From: Pyricularia pennisetigena
Lineage: Eukaryota > Ascomycota > Sordariomycetes > Magnaporthales > Pyriculariaceae
Length of the DNA: 64,000 bases
Reading direction: 5' to 3'
Assembly (NCBI RefSeq): GCF_004337985.1
Contig: NC_043744.1
Location: 312,730 to 376,729, forward strand
The notes beneath the pieces are model-generated. The model saw only the letters and a list, made by a program, of their open reading frames with translations, did not search any database and was not told where the DNA came from. Positions 12,287 through 22,829 of the stretch are shown in pieces. Within the stretch, counting starts at the first letter, position 1. Every line of letters begins with the position of its first letter. The position numbers and the translations under genes were made by a program.

Positions 12287-13106
12287 TCAAGACTGCTGTG
12301 TGGGTACCCAAGGCCCTCCAACCTCCTTGAGGTCGTAATTGTACTCCTGATCAAAGCTGCGGCCTGGCTGGAGCTCAAGGGGGTACGTGGATAGGGCGTT
12401 GACAAAGTCCTTGTTGAAGTTCTGGAAGCACCACTGGGTGACCATGTCGAGGCCTAGAATTGCTTGTTAGCTGCTCTGCATAAAAGAAAAAGAAAAAAAA
12501 AGAAACAAACAACATGGGCATGATAGGATGCTTACCTGCACCTGCACCACCTCCAGTCCACAACTCCCCCTTGCCTTGGCCTTCGTAGACCTTTTCCTCC
12601 ACCACCCACCGCTTGTCCTGCCAGTCCGCCGCAGGGTACATCTGCTTGCCGATCTCGATGGCGGCCCTGTTGGTGGTGACCTTGAGCCCGGCCAGGTCGA
12701 CGGCCGAGGCGAGCCAGAGCGTGCCGACGCAGGTGGTCATCCAGACGCGCGTCCTGGGCCAGGCCTCGCGGATAAACTTCTTGGAGGCCTCGGTCTGCGA
12801 CCGGAACCCGTTGCCGCCCATCAGCACCAGGTCCAGATCGCGCGGGCACTCTTCGTACGTCATGTTGGGCATGTACCGGAACGAGGGCGTGACCTCGGTC
12901 GGCGTCAGGGTCTCGGCGAGGTAAAAGATCTCCAGGTCGATTGCGGATCCTTCATAGTCGGCCATGGCGGGGCTGAATTCTCGCACCGCGCGGACGTACT
13001 TGCGCGACAGGTTGCCGATTATGTCGATGCCCATGATGTCGGACAGTTGGACGCCCTCGAGGAGGACGGCCATGCGGAAAGGGTTTTGAGGGGTCTGCGC
13101 AGACAT
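12287..13106 (-). CDS. DJ-1/PfpI (class I glutamine amidotransferase-like) protein
   Basis: Exons 13106-12536 and 12453-12287 join in phase over an 83-nt intron (branch GCTAAC) to 245 residues. The protein has the DJ-1/PfpI fold signature: an opening strand MAVLLEGVQLSDIMG, a central DLDLVLMGGNG strand-turn and a nucleophile elbow with C126 in MTTCVGTLWLASAVDLAGL. The following position reads VTTNR where many relatives have TTH, so a helper His may be missing. Relatives include isonitrile-hydratase-like and glyoxalase-III-like enzymes as well as proteins without known activity, so the substrate cannot be told. No signal peptide is seen, so it is probably cytosolic. Confidence 0.88.
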
Positions 13107-13673
13107 GTTTTTTTTTTTCTAGATGAATTGGTGGATGGATGCGTGCTTTGGAATTGATTGTGGGAGTTGGTTTGCTAAATGAATCTGCATTTTCCTTACT
13201 CGAAAAAAAAGACCTGGAGGAGTTCAAGCTTTTTATACCCATTATCTTCCCGGTGAGGAATATGCAAAATGTTGTATGACCCGTCAACGATCGGAATTTA
13301 CAAAGGTGCATGGATGTTCCTCTTTGCTGCAGTTCCGCGTTTATTTGACCAGTCCATCTGTCTTAGCAGCGAATTTGATTGAGCCCTGCACGTTAAACGC
13401 CGAAGGCTGTCGGGGCTTTCAACCCCTGTAGGCAAACTTAAAAAAACTTTCGCAACCCAAAGTGTTTTCTATAGATGGAAAACACCGCTCACATTTTCTT
13501 TGACGGGGAGGTAAATGGTTGATTAAAAGAACTGTTTCTAGGCGCTCAACTCTGCTCGATTTTAAACGCATCTGAACCAGAAAACAAGAGATAAAAAATA
13601 GAAGAAATGCTCACACCGGTTTGTATCGGACCATGCATATCTACCTACCATGCATGATATATGGTAGCAAAAC
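13107..13673. other. Intergenic region
   Basis: Promoter side of the DJ-1-type gene and downstream flank of the tRNA gene. No other feature is seen. Confidence 0.65.
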
Positions 13674-13678
13674 AAAAA
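13674..13678 (-). terminator. Pol III T-run terminator of the tRNA gene
   Basis: Five T residues on the minus strand, starting two bases after the tRNA 3' end and followed by a second T4 run. Confidence 0.75.
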
Positions 13679-13679
13679 T

Positions 13680-13780
13680 TGCACTGACCGGAAATCGAAT
13701 CCGGGGCCAAAGCATTATCCTGATCGGGGACCAAGCCACTTTCATGGGAAGCTTCGATGTTACCATTACACCATCAGTGC
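13680..13780 (-). tRNA. tRNA-Gly (anticodon CCC) with a 30-nt intron
   Basis: The minus strand folds as a full cloverleaf. The acceptor stem is GCACTGA with TCAGTGC plus discriminator A. The D arm is GTGT/ACAT with GG in the loop. The anticodon stem is GAAGC/GCTTT and the T arm is CCGGA-TTCGATT-TCCGG. The seven-base loop TTCCCA/T is interrupted after position 37 by about 30 nt (13744-13715), the canonical place for a nuclear tRNA intron. Without it the tRNA is 71 nt. The anticodon CCC reads GGG glycine codons. The T loop supplies the B box. Confidence 0.9.
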
Positions 13781-14402
13781 TTGGGAAGGAACGCAGATTT
13801 TGTCATTATATATGGTGCTGCTCAAACGCGTATCAACAAAGCGTCTTCCAGCAAATGTCTTTATTGTTATAAACCTGCCCGACTTATATATTTAGAGATA
13901 AAGACACACTCACTCATTCTTTAATCCTATTAAGCTGCTCATTGTATTTAGATACAGTTGTTTTTATTCTGTTCAGTGGAACAGCGACAGCGGCATTTTA
14001 TGGGTCCTCAATTTGGAGCCCCACTCCACTTACCCCAATCTCAACAAGGCAGGCTACTGAAGCTATGCCGCCGACCTGCGTCCAAGTTTGTCTGATCCCC
14101 AATGGCGTACCAAGCTTCCGCCTAACGTTGCGTATCACATCCAACTTTGGTAATTGACCGTTGACTTATCTTGACGATGAATCACTTGGGACTTTCTTGC
14201 CGGCGAATGCAAGGCCATTCCAGCGCCGCATCCGCAACAATGCATTGCAGAGGCTCGTCCCGGGCAGCAGCAGGCATGTTGCGTAGGCCTGCGCATCTTG
14301 ATCTTGTTTGAAACGGCTTCTACTCCCAGCTCGGCCAACTATCGAGTCGCGCTCCATTTTTGCTCGCACCAGTTAAACAAGGAAGCCTACCGTCAGTACA
14401 CC
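13781..14402. other. Intergenic region, promoter side of the DUF4139 gene
   Basis: No feature beyond short spurious frames. Confidence 0.65.
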
Positions 14403-16364
14403 ATGGCTACTGTTCACAGCCGCAAGTACCACGTTCGCGACCTGGCGACACGATCCGTCACTCTGCTCCCGGCCCAGGCCCAGGTGGTTCGAGACGTCAG
14501 CGATGTGCCTCTCAAGCTACCGTTCAATCCGCAACCCGCTGCTGTTGGTTTCTGGAGATGCTGACTGAGACGGATCCTCCCAATTGCACTATATATCCAG
14601 GCGCTAATCAGATCACCATCGTGGGTCTGTCTCCGACCGTCGACGAAGACTCGATCAAGGTGGAGGGCACAGGCTCAGCCCTCATCACCGACATCACCAT
14701 CAAGCTCCTCCCCAACCGCGACGTTTACGAAGACATCTTTCCCGACGAGGATGACGACTCCGACGAGGACGATACCGATTCAGAATATGAAGGACCAGCG
14801 GAAAGCGTAGAGTACAAAGACGCCGAGGCAAAGCTGCAAACCCAGCGCAAGCAACGGGAGGCCGTCCTAGCAGTTGAACGCATCTTCCAAGACCAGCAGA
14901 ATAGTGCAGCGATGCGACTTGAGTTCCTCAATTCCTGGGGCAAGTCGCTTGACCGCAAGAACTGTCCCGACATTGATCAGGCTCTGCAGACCTACAAGCA
15001 AGAGCGGGAAAAGTTGGCAGCGGAGTCCAAGAAAGCTTCTGACGAGCGGCGAGGATTACAAGCCGTCCTTGAGAGCCTACGTGAGGAACAGGTACGACTG
15101 GAAAAAAAATAACAAACAAAGAGCGCGCCAAGGCACTCAAGGAGTACAACAAGCAGCACAAGTCGAGAGTCCAGAAGAAACACAAACAGTCCCTTTTAAA
15201 TCTTGAGAAAGAAGCCGAGAGTGTGCGCCAGCGCGGGGAGCGCATGCTGTTCTGGCCCATAAAGTGCTACACGGTTCTTGTCACGCTGGAGGTCGTGGGC
15301 AAAACGCCAGGCTCGTCAAGACGGAGCTCCTTGGCTAGTGACACTGCATCAGTCGCAACCGACAAGACCAGTGGCGAGTTGGGTGATGCCATGCTAGAGA
15401 CGACCTGCAGTTTGTCCTTGTCTTACTTGACCTCATGGGCCTTTTGGGCCCCATCGTACGACCTGGCGTTTTCGACAGCCTCCAACTCGGGGAGGCTATA
15501 CTTTGACGCGCAGATCACCAACCAAACGTCTGAGACGTGGGAAAACTGCAAGATGATGCTCTCTACCAGCCGCACCGCTTTGTGTGGTGCCGGCAGTGAC
15601 GTACCCGAACTCAAGCCATGGGACATTCGACTTGCTCCCAGATCCAAGAAGTGGGATGATGCGCTCGACAGTCAAGAAGAACGAAGGGCTCGCATGATTG
15701 GACACAAGCCTGCTACAAATACAAAGTTAAATCGCGATGAGCTGTTTGGGGAGGAGAGAGAGACATTTGCCTACGCAAGAGAAGAAGAAGAAGAAGAAGA
15801 GGGCTCCAATGACCAAGAATTTAGGCTCTTTGATGAACCCACTGTTCGGGATGCCGATATGGCGTTGAACTACCAAGAGCCCAGTCCGCTGCCAATCTTG
15901 GAGTTTCAAGAGCCCTCATTCGAGGAGGCCGGTCTCACGGCCACGTACGAGCTGCCCGGGCAAAAGACTCTGGCACCGGCACCTACTGCCTCCAAGTCCC
16001 GCATTGCTACAATCGCATTTGCCAATGTCGTCTTCTCCCACACGGTGGTGGCCAAGTACAAGCCGGTCATGCTCTCGGTGCTCGACCAGGTCCCCGTCAG
16101 CCAGGACGAAAGACTGCGAGTCGACATTGCCTTGCCTCGTGGGCTGCTCCCGGGCGGAAAGGGAGTTCCTGCCGGGGAAGTTGCGGTTCGCGATGGTCCC
16201 CCAGCGAGAAGGGCGACAGGACGTGGGGTCGGGCGGTGGCTGTTCTCAAGCAAAAGGGCGAGATCGTATGGGATGTGACACTCAACCCCGGGAAAGGGGT
16301 GGAGTTGTTGCTCGAATATGAAGTGGCTTGTCCTGCCGGCGAGCATGTTGAGCAAAAGTTTTGA
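14403..16364 (+). CDS. DUF4140/DUF4139 (mucoidy inhibitor A-like) protein with two frameshifts
   Basis: Exon 1 starts at 14403 (MATVHSRKYHVRDLATRSVT) and ends at 14547. A 53-nt intron (14548-14600, branch GCTGAC) leads into ITIVGLSPTVDEDSIKVEGT, the DUF4140 signature. A coiled coil follows. At the A8 run near 15101-15108 the frame ends; one more A would continue it into KERAKALKEYNK. The DUF4139 domain then runs through TSWAFWAPSYDLAFST and LTATYELPGQKTLAP. Near 16199-16203, a C5 run, a second shift occurs; one more C would continue to the expected family end (GEIVWDVTLNPGKGVELLLEYE), with a stop at 16362-16364. Relative to family members I know, a stretch of some tens of residues between VVAKYKP and VMLSVLDQVPVS also seems absent. 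Function in fungi is unknown. Sequencing undercalls could explain the shifts; otherwise it is a pseudogene. Confidence 0.75.
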
Positions 16365-16716
16365 GCCGCTTTGTGGGTCTGTCGTTATATTTTGTCCTTG
16401 ATCCTACCACATGCGTCTAATCACATCGATGCAACACCTGAAATAGTTTACTACGGCGGAACTGGCAGTAACACATTTCATCGACTTTATTCATAGTGTT
16501 CCTATATAAAGGATCCCAAACACCCCAAGTATGCTTGATGCCTCTGAATTGCATGCATGCAAAAATGAATGTGAATGAATAAACACGGCCTGAATCACCA
16601 ATACAACATCCGACAGTAGGTAGATGTGACAGACCTGGACGCCACCATCTCAGGGTCTGGACGTCCGGAACGCAAACCAAACATGCGTTTTTTTCTTTTT
16701 TCTTTTTCTCTCTCTT

Positions 16717-17043
16717 CTACTCCTTCGGCTTGGGGGTGAACCTGACAAAGCCCCTCTCGATCCTGCCGCCGAGATTCTTGGCCATCCTCTCGAGCGGCAG
16801 GCGGTTGTCGATGCGCTTGACGGTGCGCTCGACGGGCGGCTTGACGCGCTGCATGCCCCGCTCGGCGGCCGGGGTGAAGAAGCCGATGTTGCGCTCCCAG
16901 CGGGGTGCCCAGCGGACGGTCTGGGAGGCCAGGCGCTCCTCGGCGCCGGGCAGGACCATGTAGAGGGGGGCAAAGACGGAGACGCCGGCGGCGCCGAAGC
17001 AGAGGACCTCGGAGGTGCGGGCTGTGGGGATGCGGACGGGCAT
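16717..17043 (-). CDS. Small conserved fungal protein, possibly membrane-associated
   Basis: Single exon, 108 residues, ATG at 17043. The N-terminus MPVRIPTARTSEVLCFGAAG continues into an uncharged segment (VSVFAPLYMVLPGA, about 21-34). A basic, amphipathic remainder rich in Arg, Glu and Pro follows (RVKPPVERTVKRIDNRLPLERMAKNLGGR). The codon bias and strong G+C third positions match the real genes in the window. I believe a short protein like this is conserved in Sordariomycetes, but I cannot name a function. A mitochondrial or other membrane location is only an inference. Confidence 0.7.
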   Translation of the reverse strand: MPVRIPTARTSEVLCFGAAGVSVFAPLYMVLPGAEERLASQTVRWAPRWERNIGFFTPAAERGMQRVKPPVERTVKRIDNRLPLERMAKNLGGRIERGFVRFTPKPKE

Positions 17044-20000
17044 TTTTGATGTGTGTGTCTCTGTGTATGGTCAGTGATATTGTTGAAGAAAAAGGACGAT
17101 TGCCGATGACTGTGACTCTCTGTGAGAGAAAGGGAGGGGGAAAGTCTTCTCTCGTGGATGAAGGGAGGACATATAGATAGATTATAGATAAATAGATAGA
17201 TAGATTGGGGAGATGTTGCTCTAGGTCAAGAGTCTAGTTTGAAAAAAAAAAAAAAAACCAACGGCCAGCACAACAACAGATGTACTGAGCAAGGTTCCTA
17301 GCTCGACGCAACGGTCTGCTAGGTCTCCCAAGACAGTTATCGTGGAATGGGAAAATGACAACCGGCGTTTGAATTTGGGCTAGTTACGTGATGGATGGAA
17401 AGAAATGCCAACTCACATTCTTTGCTTGATTGGAGGTGTGATCTGATGTGAACCGTCGGCCGATGGAATTGATTAATCACGGCTGAGTCGAATGTGTGTG
17501 GTAGGTTGGAGAGGATAGAGGGTACGCATGTGTGACAAAGAGGATGGGCATTCCTTTTATGGGAGGGAAGAATGAAGGGGCCTCTTGTGCTTTGGCAGCT
17601 GGCTGGTCACCTTCCCCCCCATCCATCCAAAGCCAATGTACCTTAGGTTCGGAGGTACTAAAACTATTGGATGTCAGGGAAACGTACCCTACCGACCTAA
17701 GGCAGGCTTGTCTAGTTCCTACTCATACGACTACCACTATTACTACTACTACTACCACTACCCGGTACATGCTTTTCGAGGAGTGGCGGGCACACGAGCA
17801 ATGCCCAAGCCTCCTCCTCCAATTCACTTAGCATTGATTGTTTGTCACATATCCCTGCTCATGACGGCTTAATCTGCCAGCTGCAAAGTAGCAGCCCCCT
17901 TCATCTACCCACCTTGGCTGCCACTGAAGATGGCGATGGGCATGGAAGAACCTGATCGAAAATGCAATTTACCATGGCATGAAGTGGGCGCTAGTCAACC
18001 AACTAAATGAAAAACAAAAACAAAAACAAAAACAGATCAAACGCGAGTAGGGTACCTTGGGAGGTACTCGTGTAGAGACGAACAGCCAAGCATGGCACTC
18101 CAGACATGCCCCAGGAGCAGCTGGGAAGCGGGGTAAACAAGATGGAAATGAGCAGAGGCGTCTGAGCCATGGCTCCAAGCACCAATCACGACACGCCTCA
18201 TACGTCAAAAGCACCCCAGGATCAGCACACATCTCATACACACCAATATACAAACGGGCGGAACTGCAGACGGCCGGACGGTCATCCTGCGGGCCTCAGA
18301 CCACACCCACCCTCACACGCAACGAACGCACTCAACCCACATTCCGCCCAATTTGGTGTGTGCAAAAGGGAGGACGACCATTGTGGCAGTTACGAGTCCT
18401 GCATCCAGAGGAGGAGGACGAAACCGATGTTGCACGATTGCGACTTGTCATGCTATTGATAAAGAGATGGAAGGCTGAAATTTCGGGGGGTTTTTTTTTC
18501 TTCTTTCTTTTCTTTTCTTTCTTTTCGGTGTTTGGCAACCATGTTGTTCAATGATGAGACTAAACTTTCCTAGGCTGGTCAAGAACTCGGCAATTCAGCA
18601 CTGGCAGTGGAGAGTCAACGATGCGGGACCCTTTTTTTTCCTGCGCTAGGCCCCACTAGCCGGTTCTATTTCCCCCTTTTTCCCCAGGCTTTAGTGGCTT
18701 TGGGTATCCACAAAGATCCGCCCATAATCCGGGGGAGGGGCGGCCTCCCGCCCTGCAGTGGGCACGATCCCGCCTCGCTTGAGTTGACTCTCCACTGGAT
18801 GGGGACAAGATGTCGACGACTCTGAAAAGTCGAGGCTGGAGAATGAGACAGAGTCGAGCGGTTAATTTTTTTTTTTTTTTTCGGTGGCTCATGATGATGG
18901 CATGAGAGTGTAGAAGCAGGAATGGAAAAAAAAGCAATCAAATAGAAAAGCAAGGTCATGGATCGTACGACGGTTGCCCTGATTCATGCGCTACCCCGCA
19001 CTTCGTCAGCCATCAAGACTTGTTGCGGGGGATGTGCTGGCTACTAGCATATTGTATTAGCCTGCAGCCTGGTCTGATCTCGTCCTTACCCTCGAGCTGT
19101 GTCTCTGCCGCCGGTCTGGGGGGTTTTACCAGCTCAGAACCTGGAACCTATCAGTCCAGAATCTCGCCAACGCCAGAGGCGCAAGCGAGTGTCTCGTCCA
19201 AATTAGTCACCCAGCCGGTCCCTTTGCCACCAACTCAACCTTCTCTACTGGCACGTGGTCCTTCAAGCGCTTTGAATGCGATGCATTTTTTGCCACCGAC
19301 CGTTCTTCAATCAAAGCTTGGGCATCACCAGGGTTAGGGCTGTAAAGCCAAACTTTGGGTTTTTTCCCCTTTTTACCTGGGCGATGTGAGTCCTCGTCTT
19401 GAATGACAATACTACTTTCTGGGCGACAAGATGTTAGAAAAATAGCCTCTTGTGTCCAGGATGACCCTCTACGGGAGAGATTCCCAGAAGAAGCTACTAG
19501 CGCTCGATAGAAATCTTGTCGCCATCCTCGAACCTAATTATGACACCTCCAAACCTTCTTACCCTTTCTTTCTATCACGTGGTGCGCAGGCACTCTGCGG
19601 GTCAGCTCCTCCCGCCACAGTTGAGGTAAGGACCTCGTGTGATGCGTGGCAGGTCTTTTACGTGGCCGTGCCAATCGGCGCCTGATACGTCCATGTTGGT
19701 GTGTAATCAACTTTGGATATAAAATAGTAAATCATCATCAACTGCCATTTTTTTAAAACAAGTTTCGGAGTTTTAGCCGTGTGATTGCCGGTCAAATACC
19801 CATTTTGTAAGAGGTTGGTCGTTTGTATAAAACTCCTCCTGTGTGAGGCAATGCTGATGGCCCGATACCGTCAGCGCAAAGCGACCAGAAATGCTCCGAT
19901 GGCTGCCCGTGGAACCCCTGAGGACTATCCTGGAAATAGTTGTGTGCAGATAGAAGGTGTTCCGAGGTCGGTGATTCGAGACAATCAAAACCGCGGAGTC

Positions 20001-20083
20001 AACTTGGCAGCCTGCTTTGGTTTTCCTCCTGTCGCCTGCAAGGTATAGATACCGGTGGCGATAGTACTCCCAACAAGTGGCCA
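17044..20083. other. Long gene-free, repeat-bearing region
   Basis: No gene is supported. It holds simple repeats, namely (TAC)n at about 17738-17762 and (AAAAAC)n at 18010-18034, T-rich tracts and the short inverted-repeat structure at 18605-18797 listed separately. Confidence 0.6.
18605..18797. repeat. 193-bp segment bounded by 15-bp inverted repeats
   Basis: CAGTGGAGAGTCAAC at 18605-18619 is repeated inverted at 18783-18797 without a mismatch. The inside has a second palindrome-like G+C-rich stretch near 18728-18755. Size and structure resemble a miniature inverted-repeat element, but no clear target duplication is visible, so the call is tentative. Confidence 0.45.
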
Positions 20084-20085
20084 TA

Positions 20086-20127
20086 ACGTTGGGCTCCACA
20101 TCTCCGACCCCCCTAAAGTCCGGCCCC
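20086..20127 (+). repeat. Left 42-bp terminal inverted repeat
   Basis: Begins ACGTTGGGCTCCACATCTCC and ends in GTCCGGCCCC. It is identical to the complement of the right end. Confidence 0.93.
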
Positions 20128-20184
20128 CTTGAAAAATGTAACGACGAAATACCCCTTTTATAAACCGATTTAAATGTAAACCTA

Positions 20185-21792
20185 TCAACGCACAATAATA
20201 CAATCATTGTCAGGCTCTCCCGGTTCGCTAACCTCTTCTCCATCGTTCAAATCCTCTAAACAGTCCCTATTATTTTCCTGTGCTTCATAAACGTTTTTTT
20301 TGCTGACCAAAAGCTCGTTGGGATCCGGAATTACCCTTTTCCTTTTGACCGGCCGTACCGCCTCCAATTTTGCTTTTAACAAACTGATTTTTTGCTGAGC
20401 TTCAGCCAATAAGATATCCTTGGTTTCGAAGCTTTTTTGGACTTTTGCAAACAAAAGCCGTGAAGTGGCGTTACTTTTTTCGGACCGGGAAATTTCCTGT
20501 AGTTGAAGTCGAATATCTCGGGTCGTTTTAGGGGTTTTCCAAATAAGTAAAGATTGGTCGTTAATTTTTTGGTTTGGGCTTTCCGGTGTTTTATCCCTTT
20601 GGAAGCCGTTATTTCTACCTTTTTCGACGTTGGCGTTGCTATTTTCTAATAAAAACGGGTTTAAAAGTGGTTTTGCCAAGTTCACCGGCCATAACCCCGT
20701 CGTACGCCAACCAGATTGAATGGTTTTTGCTATAAATGCTTTTGATCTGGCTTTTCGATAGCAAAGTAGAAAGTTTCGTTTCCCAACAACCGTTGAACAG
20801 CAAAACTGGTTTACAAATCCCAGGTGACGTCGATAAGCTTCCTTTAACGGCCCAAAAACCGATAAATCCAACGGTTGAAGAACGTGCGACGAATGAGGAG
20901 GTAAATATAAAAGCTGAATATTATTTTGGAGGCAAACAAGCATAAACTCGTCGCTGACGTGTGATCCGTGGCCGTCGAGAACTAATAAACGCTTTTCAGG
21001 AGTTAAAGGTTGGGTATTTGGAATAAACACCTTTTTTAACCATTCGATACCTGTTTCATTATTTGTCCACCCGTTTTCTGTTGCATGAAATTGCCAGGTA
21101 TCGAAAGGACTTAAATCAGCTGGAAACCATTGTTGCTGTACGTTTTTCCCCTTAAATATAACGAGGGGAGGTATAACAGCCCCCGTAGCTGATACACATT
21201 CGATTATGCTCGTCCAACCCCGCGTTCCAGGCTCTTTTCGCTGTAATGGCCGGATTTTATTACGCCCTAACACCAGGCCATTAGATCCTTTGCCTTCCAT
21301 TATACCTGTTTCGTCCATATTCCAACGGTTGGCCGGTTTTATAGTATCGATAACGGGATTTTTCAAATAGGACCACCAAGATTTAATTACCTCGGTTGTA
21401 GCCCCATTAACCCGGGCATTTTCTATTCGCCGGGGCCTTTGGGTTTTCAAAATTGGATATCGGGCTATAAAACGGCTAACCCAATGTTTCCCAAGGCTTT
21501 TTCTTTCTCCGGCGGCCTGAAGAATTCGTTCCGCAAAATAGCGTAGTTCTTGATGCGTTGGCGGAAGGCCTAACGCGGCCTGCGCAAGTACCCAATCTGC
21601 CAAATAGGTCTCCTGCTCCTGTGAAAGCCTTTGACAAAATCTTTTCGCTTGTTGAATTGACTGGGCCCCCTTTAAACGATCGTGAAGGGTACTCCGAGGA
21701 ATACCCCATTTTTGCGAGGTTTTGTGAACTGATTTGCCATTTCTTATGTCAGAAATGGCAGCAAGAAGCTGATTTTCAGTGTACTGTTTCAT
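20185..21792 (-). CDS. Pogo/Fot1-type DDE transposase
   Basis: The first ATG is at 21792 (MKQYTENQLLAAISDIRNGK), giving 535 residues; the open frame extends nine codons further upstream without an ATG. An N-terminal Psq-type helix-turn-helix (about 5-40, SVHKTSQKWGIPRSTLHDRL) is followed by a CENP-B-type second helix-turn-helix domain (about 55-120). The catalytic core has D in WNMDETG, D in LVLDGHGSH and D in LQPLDLSVFGPLK, the last two 35 residues apart (DD35D), as in Fot1/Pot2. A basic segment near the C-terminus (VKRKRV) could be a nuclear signal. The protein should excise and insert the element at TA. No stop or frameshift is seen, so it may be active. Confidence 0.95.
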   Translation of the reverse strand: MKQYTENQLLAAISDIRNGKSVHKTSQKWGIPRSTLHDRLKGAQSIQQAKRFCQRLSQEQETYLADWVLAQAALGLPPTHQELRYFAERILQAAGERKSLGKHWVSRFIARYPILKTQRPRRIENARVNGATTEVIKSWWSYLKNPVIDTIKPANRWNMDETGIMEGKGSNGLVLGRNKIRPLQRKEPGTRGWTSIIECVSATGAVIPPLVIFKGKNVQQQWFPADLSPFDTWQFHATENGWTNNETGIEWLKKVFIPNTQPLTPEKRLLVLDGHGSHVSDEFMLVCLQNNIQLLYLPPHSSHVLQPLDLSVFGPLKEAYRRHLGFVNQFCCSTVVGKRNFLLCYRKARSKAFIAKTIQSGWRTTGLWPVNLAKPLLNPFLLENSNANVEKGRNNGFQRDKTPESPNQKINDQSLLIWKTPKTTRDIRLQLQEISRSEKSNATSRLLFAKVQKSFETKDILLAEAQQKISLLKAKLEAVRPVKRKRVIPDPNELLVSKKNVYEAQENNRDCLEDLNDGEEVSEPGEPDNDCIIVR

Positions 21793-21901
21793 TGGAAAGT
21801 TTGGAGCAAGAATCTTCAAAATGCAAGTTCTAAAGTGAAAAGTTCGTCTAGATATTTATAAAATAAAACAAAGGGTTGACGTGGCTGAGTAGATATTTTT
21901 A

Positions 21902-21943
21902 GGGGCCGGACTTTAGGGGGGTCGGAGATGTGGAGCCCAACGT
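21902..21943 (-). repeat. Right 42-bp terminal inverted repeat
   Basis: Perfect inverted copy of 20086-20127, followed by TA. Confidence 0.93.
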
Positions 21944-21945
21944 TA

Positions 21946-22829
21946 GACGCAAGCGAAGCTCTGGCTGCCCTGGATATAAGACTTTGAAATATCGTAGACG
22001 AGGATTTCACTCGTAGCATAACTACCTGGCTTGGAATGTTTTGAAACGACCGGCTGATCACCGTTCAGTTCCCACGCTAAGGCAACAAATGCCTAGAATC
22101 ACTGTGTTGAACAAGCCAGAATTGCTCACGTCGGAATTTATAGGGTGGCGGACTATGTCCATCTTTGGGCCAGGTCGCAACTCCCGCACCGCAAGCGAAT
22201 GCTCGCGTAACACCATCTAAAGGTTATTGTCCCCCGTCAGGGCGTCGACTCAGCTTGATCACCTTGTCGAATATCAACCCTTTCAGTGAACTGACTGCTG
22301 CCAAGGCTTATAGCAAAAGGTTACAAACCAGGGAAGGTATTGCATCGACTAAGAGCTAAAAAAAAAATGTTTGTTTGCTCTGCTTGGAAGAGAAGGTGGC
22401 GGAGACAAACAATATATCATTGTGTTTACGCCGAATTGCGAGGTTTGAGCAACGCGAGAAATGTGTGCCGAGCAGAGATGAATTTAGCAAGATCGGATTT
22501 GTACCTGTGGATCGGTGGCTTAGTTGGCGGAATGTATTTGACCAATATTTTTCGATAAACGGCTGCTCATAGCAGGTTCCATATGATCGTTCTCCGTCAT
22601 GTCCTCATAAACGGCGTTAATGAACAGCATGATAAGTGTTGCATATGGGTTCACTGCCGGCTCCGGTCCCAGGTTACCACAGTCCGATACATTCGAGGAA
22701 TCGAGACCTTGACCAAATATGTCAGCTACAAAGTCAGTGAAACAACTTTCACCAAAACCTCGCGACCTTCTCTCCTCTGGAAACACCCTGACGGCTCATC
22801 CATTACCTGGTTTAGGTCTTTGTAATACC
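21946..22829. other. Flank of the transposon, no intact gene
   Basis: Short broken frames only. Part of it may belong to the upstream portion of the decayed kinase-type gene that follows. Confidence 0.5.

Larger units (their letters stand above)
20086..21943 (-). mobile_element. Complete Pot2/Fot1-type (Tc1/mariner superfamily) DNA transposon
   Basis: The element is 1,858 bp and is flanked by TA on both sides (20084-20085 and 21944-21945), the expected target duplication. Its ends are perfect 42-bp inverted repeats. It carries one uninterrupted transposase frame of 535 codons. From memory, Pot2 of the rice blast fungus has the same organisation (about 1.86 kb, 43-bp inverted repeats, 535 codons). 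Intact ends and frame suggest recent insertion and little or no repeat-induced point mutation. Confidence 0.93.

Noticed and set aside
15098..15130. A tiny intron (GTACGA...AAAG, about 30 nt) to explain the first break in the DUF4139 gene
   Set aside because: Too short for a fungal intron, and its length is a multiple of three, so it would not correct the frame.
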